Positions 17,067 to 24,567 of a DNA stretch of 33,939 bases are shown one piece after another. The stretch spans positions 1 through 33,939 of the forward strand of contig JAPPOR010000688.1 of assembly GCA_028817905.1 (NCBI GenBank). The letters are read 5' to 3'. Every line of letters starts with the position of its first letter. The first letter of the stretch is position 1. Source of the stretch: Myxococcales bacterium (GTDB lineage: Bacteria; Myxococcota_A; Polyangia; Polyangiales; JAFGIB01). Under the pieces are notes generated by a model. It worked only from the letters and a program-made list of their open reading frames with translations, was not told the origin of the DNA and did not search any database. A program made the position numbers and the translations under genes.

Positions 17067-18830
17067 CTAGCGGTCCACGCAGCACGGCACGTGAAAGTTG
17101 CCGCCCCCGCAGGACGTCCGTTGGAGTGGAGAAAGGGCAGCGCCGTTGTCCTGCACCAGCGTGTACTGACCCTGATGTCCCAGGTGCGCCGTGCTGTAGG
17201 ACCACGCCAGGGTATTGGCGGCGTTCATGCAACGCAAGGCCGGCGCGGCGCCGGGTTGCTCAACCCACCAGCCCGTCACAGCGCCTCCTCCCACGGCGGT
17301 CGGATTGCGTAGCTGGTTGAAATTGCGTGCCGCTCGCAACTTCGCCCAGGTGCAGACCGAACTCTGGGCGCCGAACTGCGCCCGACACTCGGCGATGCCG
17401 CCCGCCAGGCCACTGCCGCTGCCAAAGCTCCAGCTGCCATCGGTGGGACCGATGCTGCCTAGGTAGACGTTCATCCCCGTGCACGCGCCGTCCTCGCAGT
17501 CATAGCCATCGTCACAGGGGCTGTTGCAGCCTCCGCAGTGGTCTGGACTGGTTTGCTGGTTGACGCATATCCCACCGCAGCGGCTAAGCCCTGAGGAGCA
17601 CTCACAGCTGCCATCGCGACAGTCCTCGCGCGGGCCGCAGGTTCGGTCGCAGCGGCCACAGTTTCGCTCGTCGATATCCGTGTCCGTGCACTCCCCGCCG
17701 CACTCGTTGAGCCCGTCGACACATTCGCACTCGGAGTCCGAGCAGAGCCGGCGAGACCCACAGGAATTGCCACAGCGGCCGCAGTGGTCGTTGTCCGAGG
17801 CGGTGGCGACACAGCTACCGGCGCACGCGGTCTCTCCCTGGTCGCAGTCGAGGGTGCACTCTCCCGCGGTGCACACCTCGTCGTTGGCGCAGGCCCTGCC
17901 GCAACGGCCGCAGTGTGCGTGCTCCGAAGTCAAATCGACGCAGCTGCCGGCACATTCGGTTTTGGGGGCCTGGCAGTTCAGCTCACACTGGCTGCCCGAG
18001 CAAGCTTCTTCCGAGGCGCAGGCATTGCCGCAGCGGCCGCAGTGCGTGGGGTCCGAGGCGGTATTGACGCAGCTGTCGCCGCACTCCGTCAGCCCCTCAG
18101 GGCACTCGGCTTCGCACTGGCCCATCGCGCATACGGACCCGGCTTCGCAGGGTCGGTCGCAGCTGCCGCAGTGCTCGTCATGGGACTGCAGGTCCACGCA
18201 GCTGTCGTTGCATTCGTCGAGCCCGGGTTCGCAGGTGGGCAGACACTGGCCCATCTGGCACACCTCGCCGTCGTCACAGGCCTGGTCGCAGTCACCGCAA
18301 TGGGCGGGATCCGTGTGGATTCGCTTGCAGTTGCCCGAGCAAGCTTGCTCGCCGTCTGGGCAGCTGATCTGGCAGATGCCCTGGACGCACTGGTCGCCGG
18401 GGTCGCAGGGCTGGCCGCAGCCGCCACAGTGCACGGCATCGTTTTGAAAATCTGCGCAGCTCCCATCGCACGGCTCGAACCCTGCCGGGCAGCCGTCGCC
18501 GTCGCCGTCTCCGTCGCCGTCTCCGGTGTCGCCGTCGCCGTCTCCGGTGTCGCCGTCGCCGTCTCCGGTGTCGCCGTCGCCGTCGCCATCGCCATCGCCA
18601 TCGCCATCGCCATCGCCGGTGTCGCCGTCGCCATCGCCATCGCCGTCTCCGGTGTCGCCGTCGCCATCGCCGGTGCTGCCGTCCATGCCGCCGTCAGGGT
18701 TTTTGATAGGGTCTTCGCTGCTTTCCGGAAACTGAAAGCGGTCGAAGTCGAGCACAGCATTGCAGCCTGCGACGAAGCCCAGGCAGGCGATCGCCAGGAA
18801 AACGGCGTGTCGGGTTGGAGAAAACAGCAC
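17067..18830 (-). CDS. Stalked Cys-rich repeat lipoprotein
   Basis: 587-residue lipoprotein, function unknown. The signal peptide ends in FVAGC (Cys23). Residues 53-113 are an almost pure Gly-Asp tract broken by single Thr (GDGDGDT units), an extended acidic, possibly calcium-binding stalk. Residues 114-452 hold eight modules of about 42 residues, each with eight spaced cysteines. The common pattern is CPxGxxxCxxxC, about ten residues, then HCGxCxxxC, then CxxGxC, so four disulfides per module are expected. Residues 453-587 form a separate C-terminal domain with WSFGSGSGLAGG and a terminal CGGGNFHVPCCVDR. Such stalk-plus-Cys-module proteins are frequent in Polyangia. It lies 35 bases upstream of two di-heme cytochromes and may present them at the surface. 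The disulfides imply reliance on a periplasmic oxidation system. Confidence 0.88.
   Translation of the reverse strand: MLFSPTRHAVFLAIACLGFVAGCNAVLDFDRFQFPESSEDPIKNPDGGMDGSTGDGDGDTGDGDGDGDGDTGDGDGDGDGDGDGDGDTGDGDGDTGDGDGDTGDGDGDGDGDGCPAGFEPCDGSCADFQNDAVHCGGCGQPCDPGDQCVQGICQISCPDGEQACSGNCKRIHTDPAHCGDCDQACDDGEVCQMGQCLPTCEPGLDECNDSCVDLQSHDEHCGSCDRPCEAGSVCAMGQCEAECPEGLTECGDSCVNTASDPTHCGRCGNACASEEACSGSQCELNCQAPKTECAGSCVDLTSEHAHCGRCGRACANDEVCTAGECTLDCDQGETACAGSCVATASDNDHCGRCGNSCGSRRLCSDSECECVDGLNECGGECTDTDIDERNCGRCDRTCGPREDCRDGSCECSSGLSRCGGICVNQQTSPDHCGGCNSPCDDGYDCEDGACTGMNVYLGSIGPTDGSWSFGSGSGLAGGIAECRAQFGAQSSVCTWAKLRAARNFNQLRNPTAVGGGAVTGWWVEQPGAAPALRCMNAANTLAWSYSTAHLGHQGQYTLVQDNGAALSPLQRTSCGGGNFHVPCCVDR
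18492..18674 (-). repeat. Low-complexity GDGD-coding tract
   Basis: About 180 bases of near-perfect triplet and 21-base tandem repeat. The plus-strand unit GTCGCCGTCGCCGTCTCCGG plus T recurs, and a GTCGCCATC subtype lies in the middle. It encodes the Gly-Asp stalk of the lipoprotein at 17067-18830. Mixed synonymous codons show several rounds of expansion. Length is likely to vary between strains. Confidence 0.93.
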
Positions 18831-18980
18831 ACGGGCCCCCGGAGCTTAGGACGCCCGGACTATACCAATCGAAATAGGGTGCGCAAACCGCGCGAACCGG
18901 GTAGCCAACCGCCCTCGAGCCTCGCCGGGAGGGCCGCAAGCGCGCAATTTCGACACCTTGCGGCCCGCGCCCAGGGACGG

Positions 18981-21038
18981 CTACCGGACCGTGAACTCCA
19001 GCTCGGCGGTCCCCACATTGTGGCGAGCGTCCACCGCCCGCACGGAGACCACGTGCACTCCCGGTGGCAGGGTGGGCAGTGGGATGCTGAAGCGCTCCAC
19101 AGCGGTGTCCAACATGTCGTCCTCGGGGTAGGCCGGGCGCCAGTGGTCCTGATCGATGCGGTAGCGCAGCTCCCGCAGGGGCCCCATGCTGTCGACGGCG
19201 CGACCGACGAGCTTGCCTTCCACCACGCGCAGGTCGCGCACCTGGGGGGCATGGTTGTCGATCAACACGGGCTCGGACAACCGGTGGTGCGTTTCGTGAC
19301 GTCCGGCAGGGTTGTCGAGTTCGTCGCTCGCATCGAGCGACACGACGTAAAACCCGTCGGGCACGTTTTCCGTGTCCCATTCGAACGTGGACTTGGTCAG
19401 AATCTCGTACTCGCGCAGCAGCGGCCGAAGGCGGGTTGCCTTCTCAGGCCGGTAGGCGAGTCGGTAGCGTAGCGCGTCCCCATCCGCGTTCGCGACCTTC
19501 CAAGAGACAGTGTACTTCGTAGTCGGGCTTGGCTCGGCCTTGGACTTGCCTTTTTTCTTGGTCCGCTTGGGTGCGACCGACAGTGTCGCGATGATCGGCG
19601 CCTGGTTGCGAGGCAGGTAGTGGGCCGTGATCGCGAACAGGCGGGCGTTCGTACCGAGCTGTGCACGCAGTTGAAGGAAGCGTGCGGCGGCGCTGCGAAT
19701 CGGTCCGGCCTTCGTCACGGGTGAAGACCACTCGCTCCAGGTGTCATCTGGCTTTTCCGTGTTGCCGGAGCGGGTCTGGACTCGGATAGGCCCTGCTCCG
19801 CGGAAGGAAAGCTGCCCCCAGCGAGCGTGGAAGCTTGCGTCCAGCGGCTTGCTGATCCAGTAGCCGTCGTTGCCGGTGCCGGCGCGCACCTGGTAGATGG
19901 CGGCGCCGTCTCCTGTCACGAAGCGAGGGTACTTGCCGGCAAGAGCGAGACCCAGGACCTGACGCTCGTCGACGTCGATCCACAGGGCATGGGAGCCATC
20001 CGTGCGCACGCGGTAGACCTGCCCGTCCTTGCCCGTGGCGGCGAAGATCGTATCGTCGGTGTTCCAGCTGACCGCGGTGATGTGCCCCTTGGTCGCGTCG
20101 AAGATTCGTGTGGCGCGGCCGTTCGCTTCGATGTGCCAAAGCTGCCCTTTTCCCGGCTTGGGCCGTGTCGGAAGCGCCGTCTTCTTGTTGTTCCGGTTGC
20201 TACCGGACTTCTCCTGATCGTCCTTGCCGTTGGTCTTCTTCTTGGCCTTCTTCTTCGAAGAGGGCGCCTTGGGAAAGAGGTTGGCTGCGACCGCTAGAGC
20301 CCCATCGCGGATCGCGATCGAGGTGATTTCATTGCCCTCGAAGTCGTACACGACCTCCGACTTGCCGCGGCTCCGAACGCGCAGGAGCAGGGCATCATTG
20401 CTCGTTCCGGCATAGAGCGTGCCCCGCTCGTCCAGCGCGAGCGTCATGATGTGCTCGGCTTCGGTGTCGAGGTGTTCTGTCGCGTTTCCGCGGGCATCGA
20501 TCTGGAAGATCTTGCCGTTCGGCCCCGTGCCCGCGTACAGGGCCTGCTTGCGGCTGTCGTACGCCAGCGCCCAGACGTAGTCCGCGTCTTCCAGGCTTGC
20601 GAACTCGGTTGCCTTGCCCTTGGCGTCAACGCGCAGGATCTTGCCTCCCGGCAGGGTTGCGGCGAGCAATGCGCCCCCGGGTCCCCGTGTCAACGCGGTT
20701 ACCATGAGCGCTTCGGTTTCTGCGAACAGCGAGGCGGTCTTTCCATCGAAGCGATAGATCTTGCCTTCCTTTGCGGTTCCCACGAAGCTGATGCCGCGTT
20801 CATCGGTCAGGATGCAGCTGGCGACGCTTGCGTCCGGCAGGGCGGTGCGCGTCGTGTCAACACCGCGCACTACGATGCCCGTCGAGTCTACGGCGGCGCC
20901 TTCGAGTTCACCTTCCGATAGCGATTCGGCGCTGTCGAGGACAAAGCTGCGGGTGCCCACGGCCCGTGCCTGGCTTGACGCGAGACAAAGACAACAGGTC
21001 GCGAATGGGATCGTCCAAGTGGACTGGCTTCGCATCAT
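18981..21038 (-). CDS. Secreted beta-propeller protein coupled to an S55 peptidase gene
   Basis: 685-residue exported protein of unknown function. A signal peptide (TIPFATCCLCLASSQARA) is followed by propeller-like repeats at about 75-250 and 299-385 (GKIYRFDGK, GKILRVDAKGKATEFASL, GKIFQIDARGNATEHLDT, GQVYRVRTDG), each a strand-turn unit as in NHL or SMP-30-like propellers. A Lys-rich, probably disordered insert at 256-298 (SSKKKAKKKTNGKDDQEK and more) splits the propeller. The C-terminal third has fibronectin-like beta domains (YTVSWKVANADGDALRYRLA, then FYVVSLDASDELDNPAG) and a last domain with GVHVVSVRAVDARHNVG. The start ATG overlaps the stop of the upstream S55 peptidase gene as ATGA, so the two are made together. 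The propeller may be its substrate, chaperone or sensor. The gap to the next gene is 150 bases. Confidence 0.82.
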   Translation of the reverse strand: MMRSQSTWTIPFATCCLCLASSQARAVGTRSFVLDSAESLSEGELEGAAVDSTGIVVRGVDTTRTALPDASVASCILTDERGISFVGTAKEGKIYRFDGKTASLFAETEALMVTALTRGPGGALLAATLPGGKILRVDAKGKATEFASLEDADYVWALAYDSRKQALYAGTGPNGKIFQIDARGNATEHLDTEAEHIMTLALDERGTLYAGTSNDALLLRVRSRGKSEVVYDFEGNEITSIAIRDGALAVAANLFPKAPSSKKKAKKKTNGKDDQEKSGSNRNNKKTALPTRPKPGKGQLWHIEANGRATRIFDATKGHITAVSWNTDDTIFAATGKDGQVYRVRTDGSHALWIDVDERQVLGLALAGKYPRFVTGDGAAIYQVRAGTGNDGYWISKPLDASFHARWGQLSFRGAGPIRVQTRSGNTEKPDDTWSEWSSPVTKAGPIRSAAARFLQLRAQLGTNARLFAITAHYLPRNQAPIIATLSVAPKRTKKKGKSKAEPSPTTKYTVSWKVANADGDALRYRLAYRPEKATRLRPLLREYEILTKSTFEWDTENVPDGFYVVSLDASDELDNPAGRHETHHRLSEPVLIDNHAPQVRDLRVVEGKLVGRAVDSMGPLRELRYRIDQDHWRPAYPEDDMLDTAVERFSIPLPTLPPGVHVVSVRAVDARHNVGTAELEFTVR

Positions 21039-22951
21039 CGACGTGGTTCTTCTCTCACTTCGAGTTTCAACTTCGCCTGGCCGTACACCACGCGGCCGAG
21101 CGGAACTTCCTTGTGCTGCTTCGTGGAGAACATCATGGGTTTGTCGCTATCGGACTGCCCCTGCAGTGCGTCCAGCACGGAACCTGGCAAACGGCGTACC
21201 ACGTGGCCGCGGGTCCGCAGACCTTTGGAAGGCAGTTTGGTCGAGAGGATCAACGAGGTGGCCGGGTACTCTTCTTTCAACCCTGCCAATAGGTCGTCGA
21301 GGTTGCGAGGCTTCGGGCGTTCGATCCGAACCTGCTCGCCGGAGGCGATTTCGATCTCGAGCTTGCCGCCGGCGGCACTGTATGGGATGGCTAGCGGTAT
21401 CCGCTTGACCTCTTCGGCGCCATCGTAGCGGCGCAGGGTGACGTACACATCGACCTGCTTGCCGGGCTCTACCTCCTGGTGAGCTACGGCGGCATCGACG
21501 ATCAACGCTACGTCATCTCGATTGGCAACGTTGAGGGTGATGTCGACACCATCGATGCGTGCGCGCTCGAAAGGGTTGCCGTAGGCCGCCTCGATCGCGC
21601 TGAACACGCGCATGCGCGCCAGGACCGAGGCGCCAGCAGCACCCCCAGGGAGGTGGCCCTCGTCGACGAAGCCGACCTTCCCGTGGCCTGGAATGCTCAC
21701 GCTCGACGCTGCCCGGAAGAATACGTCGCTGCTACCAGCGGTGGTGGCCTGTAGTGCGTTCAGCAGGCCAGTAAACACCAGCGCTGGCGTGAGGGTGCGC
21801 CCGCTTGCAACCTCGAGGTTCCACTCGGTGCGGGGCGCTCCCGAGGCGCCTTCGACCTTCAGATGCACGGGAATCGTTTGTGCGCGCATCTGGGAATCGA
21901 CCACAATGGCTGATTGTCGGTCGTGCACCATCGCGCCGCGGGGTGACAGTGGGCGCGCCATTTTGAAGGACCGCCGCAGGCTGCTCAGAACGTGAATCAC
22001 TTCGGCGGTCGTGGTCGGCATGGCTGTCTGCCCCACGTTCATCATCGGGTGACCGAAGCCGATCAGCCTTTGGCCGGCCACATGGGTGACTGTGCCGACC
22101 GCAGTCGCGTTGATATCGCCGCGCATCAGCTGGACGCCGATCGCACCACCGTCTACATAGCTCGCGTGTGTCGTGGCGCCCTTTGCCCGGGGGCCGCCGC
22201 CCCCGGCTTGCAGCGGCAATAGGGAATAGGGTGCTAGGGCCCGGCGGAGCACGTCCGTTGCGGTCGCGTCGAACCCAGCTAGCATCAGGGGCGTTTGCGC
22301 GCGTGTCAGGTGAGTATCTTCCGGTGGCGGGGGCGCGGCCTGCCGCAGGGCCCACAGCGCATCACGCCGCTTCCTACCCAGGTAGGGAGACAGGACCGCC
22401 TGATGCGCTAAACGTCGCGTACGGCGCGTGTGGGCGGTGCGGCGCGAGCGGCCGGGGAACGTTCCGAGAATGTCCCAGATCTCCGGGTCGAGGGGCCGGC
22501 GTAGCTCCCTGAGCATGTTCTTGATCGGGGTCACACCTGCCACCGGGTCGGCCTCGAAGGCCCACCCGTAGGCGTAGGCACCGGCCAGGCGACCTTCGAG
22601 ATAGATCGGGCTTCCGCTCATGCCGGCCACGACCTTTGCCCGGTCCAGAAGTGGGTGATCCGTACGCACGAGGATCATGTCCTGGCTGGGTTTGAAGTTG
22701 TGGATGACATCGATGACCTCGACGGCGAATCTCTCGGGCTGCGTGCCACGAAAGACCGTCAGGCCGAAACCCTTCATGCCCGGTTGGATCTTGCTGACGT
22801 CGATGGTCGTGGGGCCACCCTGGCTGAGGGCGAGACCGTTCTGGCCGGCGCCGGCCAGGAGCATGCAGGCACCACCCATCAGAAGGAGCGACCACAGCCG
22901 TGCGCCTCGGAAGGCAGGGGGTTTCGCGTGACGAACTGGAGTCTTAAGCAA
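21035..22951 (-). CDS. SpoIVB-like (S55) peptidase domain protein
   Basis: 638-residue exported protein with S55 serine peptidase features. An N-terminal hydrophobic segment (SLLLMGGACMLLAGAG) is a signal peptide or anchor. A PGMKGFGLTVFRGTQPERF region (57-75) is family-typical. The segment VRTDHPLLDRAKVVAGMSGS (95-114) then matches the catalytic Asp-Ser region of Bacillus SpoIVB, giving D98 and S112 as candidates. RLIGFGHPMMNVGQ (about 295-308, H301) matches the SpoIVB histidine region, but here it comes after the serine instead of before it. The C-terminal half is beta-rich and unassigned (VTLRRYDGAEEVKRIPLAIP). In SpoIVB the protease cuts a signalling protein in the envelope; the target here is unknown. 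It heads the coupled pair with the propeller gene and has 168 bases of upstream sequence. Confidence 0.82.
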   Translation of the reverse strand: MLKTPVRHAKPPAFRGARLWSLLLMGGACMLLAGAGQNGLALSQGGPTTIDVSKIQPGMKGFGLTVFRGTQPERFAVEVIDVIHNFKPSQDMILVRTDHPLLDRAKVVAGMSGSPIYLEGRLAGAYAYGWAFEADPVAGVTPIKNMLRELRRPLDPEIWDILGTFPGRSRRTAHTRRTRRLAHQAVLSPYLGRKRRDALWALRQAAPPPPEDTHLTRAQTPLMLAGFDATATDVLRRALAPYSLLPLQAGGGGPRAKGATTHASYVDGGAIGVQLMRGDINATAVGTVTHVAGQRLIGFGHPMMNVGQTAMPTTTAEVIHVLSSLRRSFKMARPLSPRGAMVHDRQSAIVVDSQMRAQTIPVHLKVEGASGAPRTEWNLEVASGRTLTPALVFTGLLNALQATTAGSSDVFFRAASSVSIPGHGKVGFVDEGHLPGGAAGASVLARMRVFSAIEAAYGNPFERARIDGVDITLNVANRDDVALIVDAAVAHQEVEPGKQVDVYVTLRRYDGAEEVKRIPLAIPYSAAGGKLEIEIASGEQVRIERPKPRNLDDLLAGLKEEYPATSLILSTKLPSKGLRTRGHVVRRLPGSVLDALQGQSDSDKPMMFSTKQHKEVPLGRVVYGQAKLKLEVREEPRR

Positions 22952-23119
22952 GGGGGTACCGGGTCAATGGCAGCGCCAGCCGGTGGTGAGGCGCGAAGCC
23001 GAGGGTCCGCGTGTGCCGCCGGGAAGCGCTAGCGTACCAGACTCCACCATGTAGGGGCCACGTGAGCGCGCCTCTTGGCCGCGGTCACTGCTTGGGCTGG
23101 CTCGGGCCGCGGGGCAGGC

Positions 23120-23539
23120 CTACGCTACGGCAGCGTCGATATCGACCAGGTCCTGCATGCGAGCTGGCCTGCGAATCCACTTGATGTCGGGCATCCCGTC
23201 GGCCCAGCGCGCGGCTGGCTTGCCGTCGCTCATGATCAGGAACCGCATCTTCGGAAACGCCTGGGCCAACTCGGCGACCTTGCGCCCTGCTTCGTCGTCG
23301 ATACTCTCGTCGGCCAGCAGCATCAGGTCCACCGGAAAACGCCGCAGCAGGGCGCGGGCCGCGTGTAGGGAGGCGCTGCCGATCACCCGATAGCCCTGTA
23401 CCGTAAACATTCGGGCGAGTTTCCACTGCTGATCGGGTAGCGGCTCGACAATCATCACCGCCGGCCCGCCCGGCGACCGTGCCGCGGCGGGTCCTTCTAC
23501 TGGCGAGATGCTGTCTTGAGCCAACGTCATATCCCCCAA
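23120..23539 (-). CDS. Stand-alone degenerate receiver (REC) domain protein
   Basis: 139-residue protein matching a response regulator receiver fold with no output domain. The first strand is VMIVEPLPDQ (28-37). The segment VDLMLLADESIDDE (70-83) corresponds to the phospho-acceptor strand, but the acceptor position reads Ala76 with Asp77 next to it. RFLIMSDG (99-106) is strand 4. IKWIRRPARMQDL replaces the usual Lys-Pro with Arg-Pro. It is therefore likely a pseudo-receiver that does not take phosphate in the normal way, acting as an adaptor. ATG 23539 is used; ATG 23530 is possible. The 20-residue lead is flexible. It is upstream of, and co-directional with, the S55 peptidase gene, with a gap of 168 bases. 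Remote similarity only, so moderate confidence in the fold. Confidence 0.68.
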   Translation of the reverse strand: MGDMTLAQDSISPVEGPAAARSPGGPAVMIVEPLPDQQWKLARMFTVQGYRVIGSASLHAARALLRRFPVDLMLLADESIDDEAGRKVAELAQAFPKMRFLIMSDGKPAARWADGMPDIKWIRRPARMQDLVDIDAAVA

Positions 23540-23551
23540 ATTTAGCCCACT

Positions 23552-23755
23552 TCAGTAAGCCGGCGGGCAACGCCAGAAGGTGTCACAAACGGCCTCGGAA
23601 TACAATGTCCGATACAGGAATACATGGAAACCATGAATAACTATCGACCAACTGTTTAGCATGTCCTCTGGATCTAGCAGAATCTCGGTATCCGTGACCC
23701 AGCTCACCGTCTTGACCCTGAACCCGTTGGCCGGGGATTTTCTTCCGAATTTCAT
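23552..23755 (-). CDS. Possible small protein in an AT-richer patch
   Basis: 67-codon ATG frame upstream of the receiver gene. The product has aromatic and aliphatic runs (SIVIHGFHVFLYRTLYSEAV), acidic EILLDPEDML, and two cysteines near the end. I recognise no family. The DNA is visibly less GC-rich than the flanks, so the frame could be a foreign remnant, a small membrane-associated protein or a chance opening. The ATG has no clear ribosome site. Confidence 0.3.
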   Translation of the reverse strand: MKFGRKSPANGFRVKTVSWVTDTEILLDPEDMLNSWSIVIHGFHVFLYRTLYSEAVCDTFWRCPPAY

Positions 23756-23823
23756 GTGGGGCTTGCCAGTCCCCGGACTCCCGTCCTATTGAGCGCAGCT
23801 CACCCCCCTGACCATTCCGCGAT

Positions 23824-24390
23824 ATGCGTTGGATCATCTTTGTTGCGGTCGTTCTGACCATGCCGACTGGGGCGTGCCGGCCCGCGTCCCGGGCGGACCG
23901 CGTCTGGACTCCCGAGGACCACGGGCATCCCCCAACCCCGAGTGAAGACCAGCAGGCGCCGCCACCCGCGGCAGAGCGGGGCACGGAGGCCCGGGCCGCG
24001 CGAGCGCTGTGGAATGTGTCCTGTGCCAGTTGTCACGGTGCCACCGGGCGTGGCGACGGCCGCCAAAAGCCGCCAGGCGCGCAGGTGCCGGACCTGTCCT
24101 CCCCTGCGCTTCAGTCAGAGCGCACGGATGACCAGCTCGCCGAGGTGATCCGGGCCGGACGCGGCATGATGCCGGCTTTTGGTGACCAGCTGAATCAGGA
24201 AGGCATCCGCGTGTTGGTCGCATACGTCCGCCGCTTGGGCAGCGCTGCACAGCCCTCTGCTTCACCGTCCAAACGCGCCGATGGTACCGGGCCGGGCTCG
24301 GGTGCAGCAGGCCCCGGTGCGCCAGTTCCACCCGGCAACAGTCCTGGCAGGCCCCCGTCCAGGGAAGGCGCGGCGTCGGAAGGCCGGTGA
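23824..24390 (+). CDS. Cytochrome c lipoprotein
   Basis: 188-residue mono-heme class I cytochrome c, predicted electron carrier on the periplasmic face of a membrane. The signal peptide (WIIFVAVVLTMPTGAC) ends in a lipobox with Cys18. A Pro-rich linker follows, then the heme site CASCH (67-71) and the axial Met in RAGRGMMPAFGDQL (M115 or M116). The closing helix is IRVLVAYVRRLG. The segment after about residue 135 is Pro/Gly/Ser-rich and low complexity, probably disordered. The start ATG is the only one that keeps the signal peptide. It is followed 78 bases later by repeat copy A and then by the beta-barrel gene on the same strand. The partner oxidase or reductase is not identifiable; the di-heme enzymes at 13859-17031 are candidates by proximity only. 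Confidence 0.9.
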   Translation: MRWIIFVAVVLTMPTGACRPASRADRVWTPEDHGHPPTPSEDQQAPPPAAERGTEARAARALWNVSCASCHGATGRGDGRQKPPGAQVPDLSSPALQSERTDDQLAEVIRAGRGMMPAFGDQLNQEGIRVLVAYVRRLGSAAQPSASPSKRADGTGPGSGAAGPGAPVPPGNSPGRPPSREGAASEGR

Positions 24391-24468
24391 GCACGACGGA
24401 CTGTGTGCTCTGGTCCACCGGAGCTGGCGAGCTAGCCTGTTCTTCCACGTCACACCGCCTTCGACGCC

Positions 24469-24567
24469 CTAGAAAATTACGGAGAGGATTCCCGGCCGTC
24501 GCCGAAAAGCCGTGTGAAGCCGAATCCCTGCGCGATCCGGCGCAGAGTTCACGAATGAACCAGGCTA
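24469..24567 (+). repeat. Intergenic structured repeat, copy A
   Basis: 99 bases matching copy B (32799-32896, read on the minus strand) along nearly the whole length. Shared blocks include CTAGAAAAT, TCGCCGAAAAGCCGTGTGAA followed by GCCGAATCCC, GCGATCCG, CGCAGAGTTCA and a terminal GGCTA. A hairpin TGCGC-GATCCG-GCGCA lies at about 24530-24545. It is located between the cytochrome c gene and the beta-barrel gene, in the direction of transcription of both. Its last 13 bases include the first possible ATG of the beta-barrel gene. Confidence 0.88.

Noticed and set aside
18492-18674. Possible CRISPR array
   Set aside because: Units are contiguous and coding, with no spacers; a coding tandem repeat.
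17784-19472. 562-codon plus-strand open frame
   Set aside because: It runs opposite the Cys-rich lipoprotein and its Gly-Asp repeat; the product is Ala/Val low complexity and starts and ends inside other genes. GC-rich shadow.
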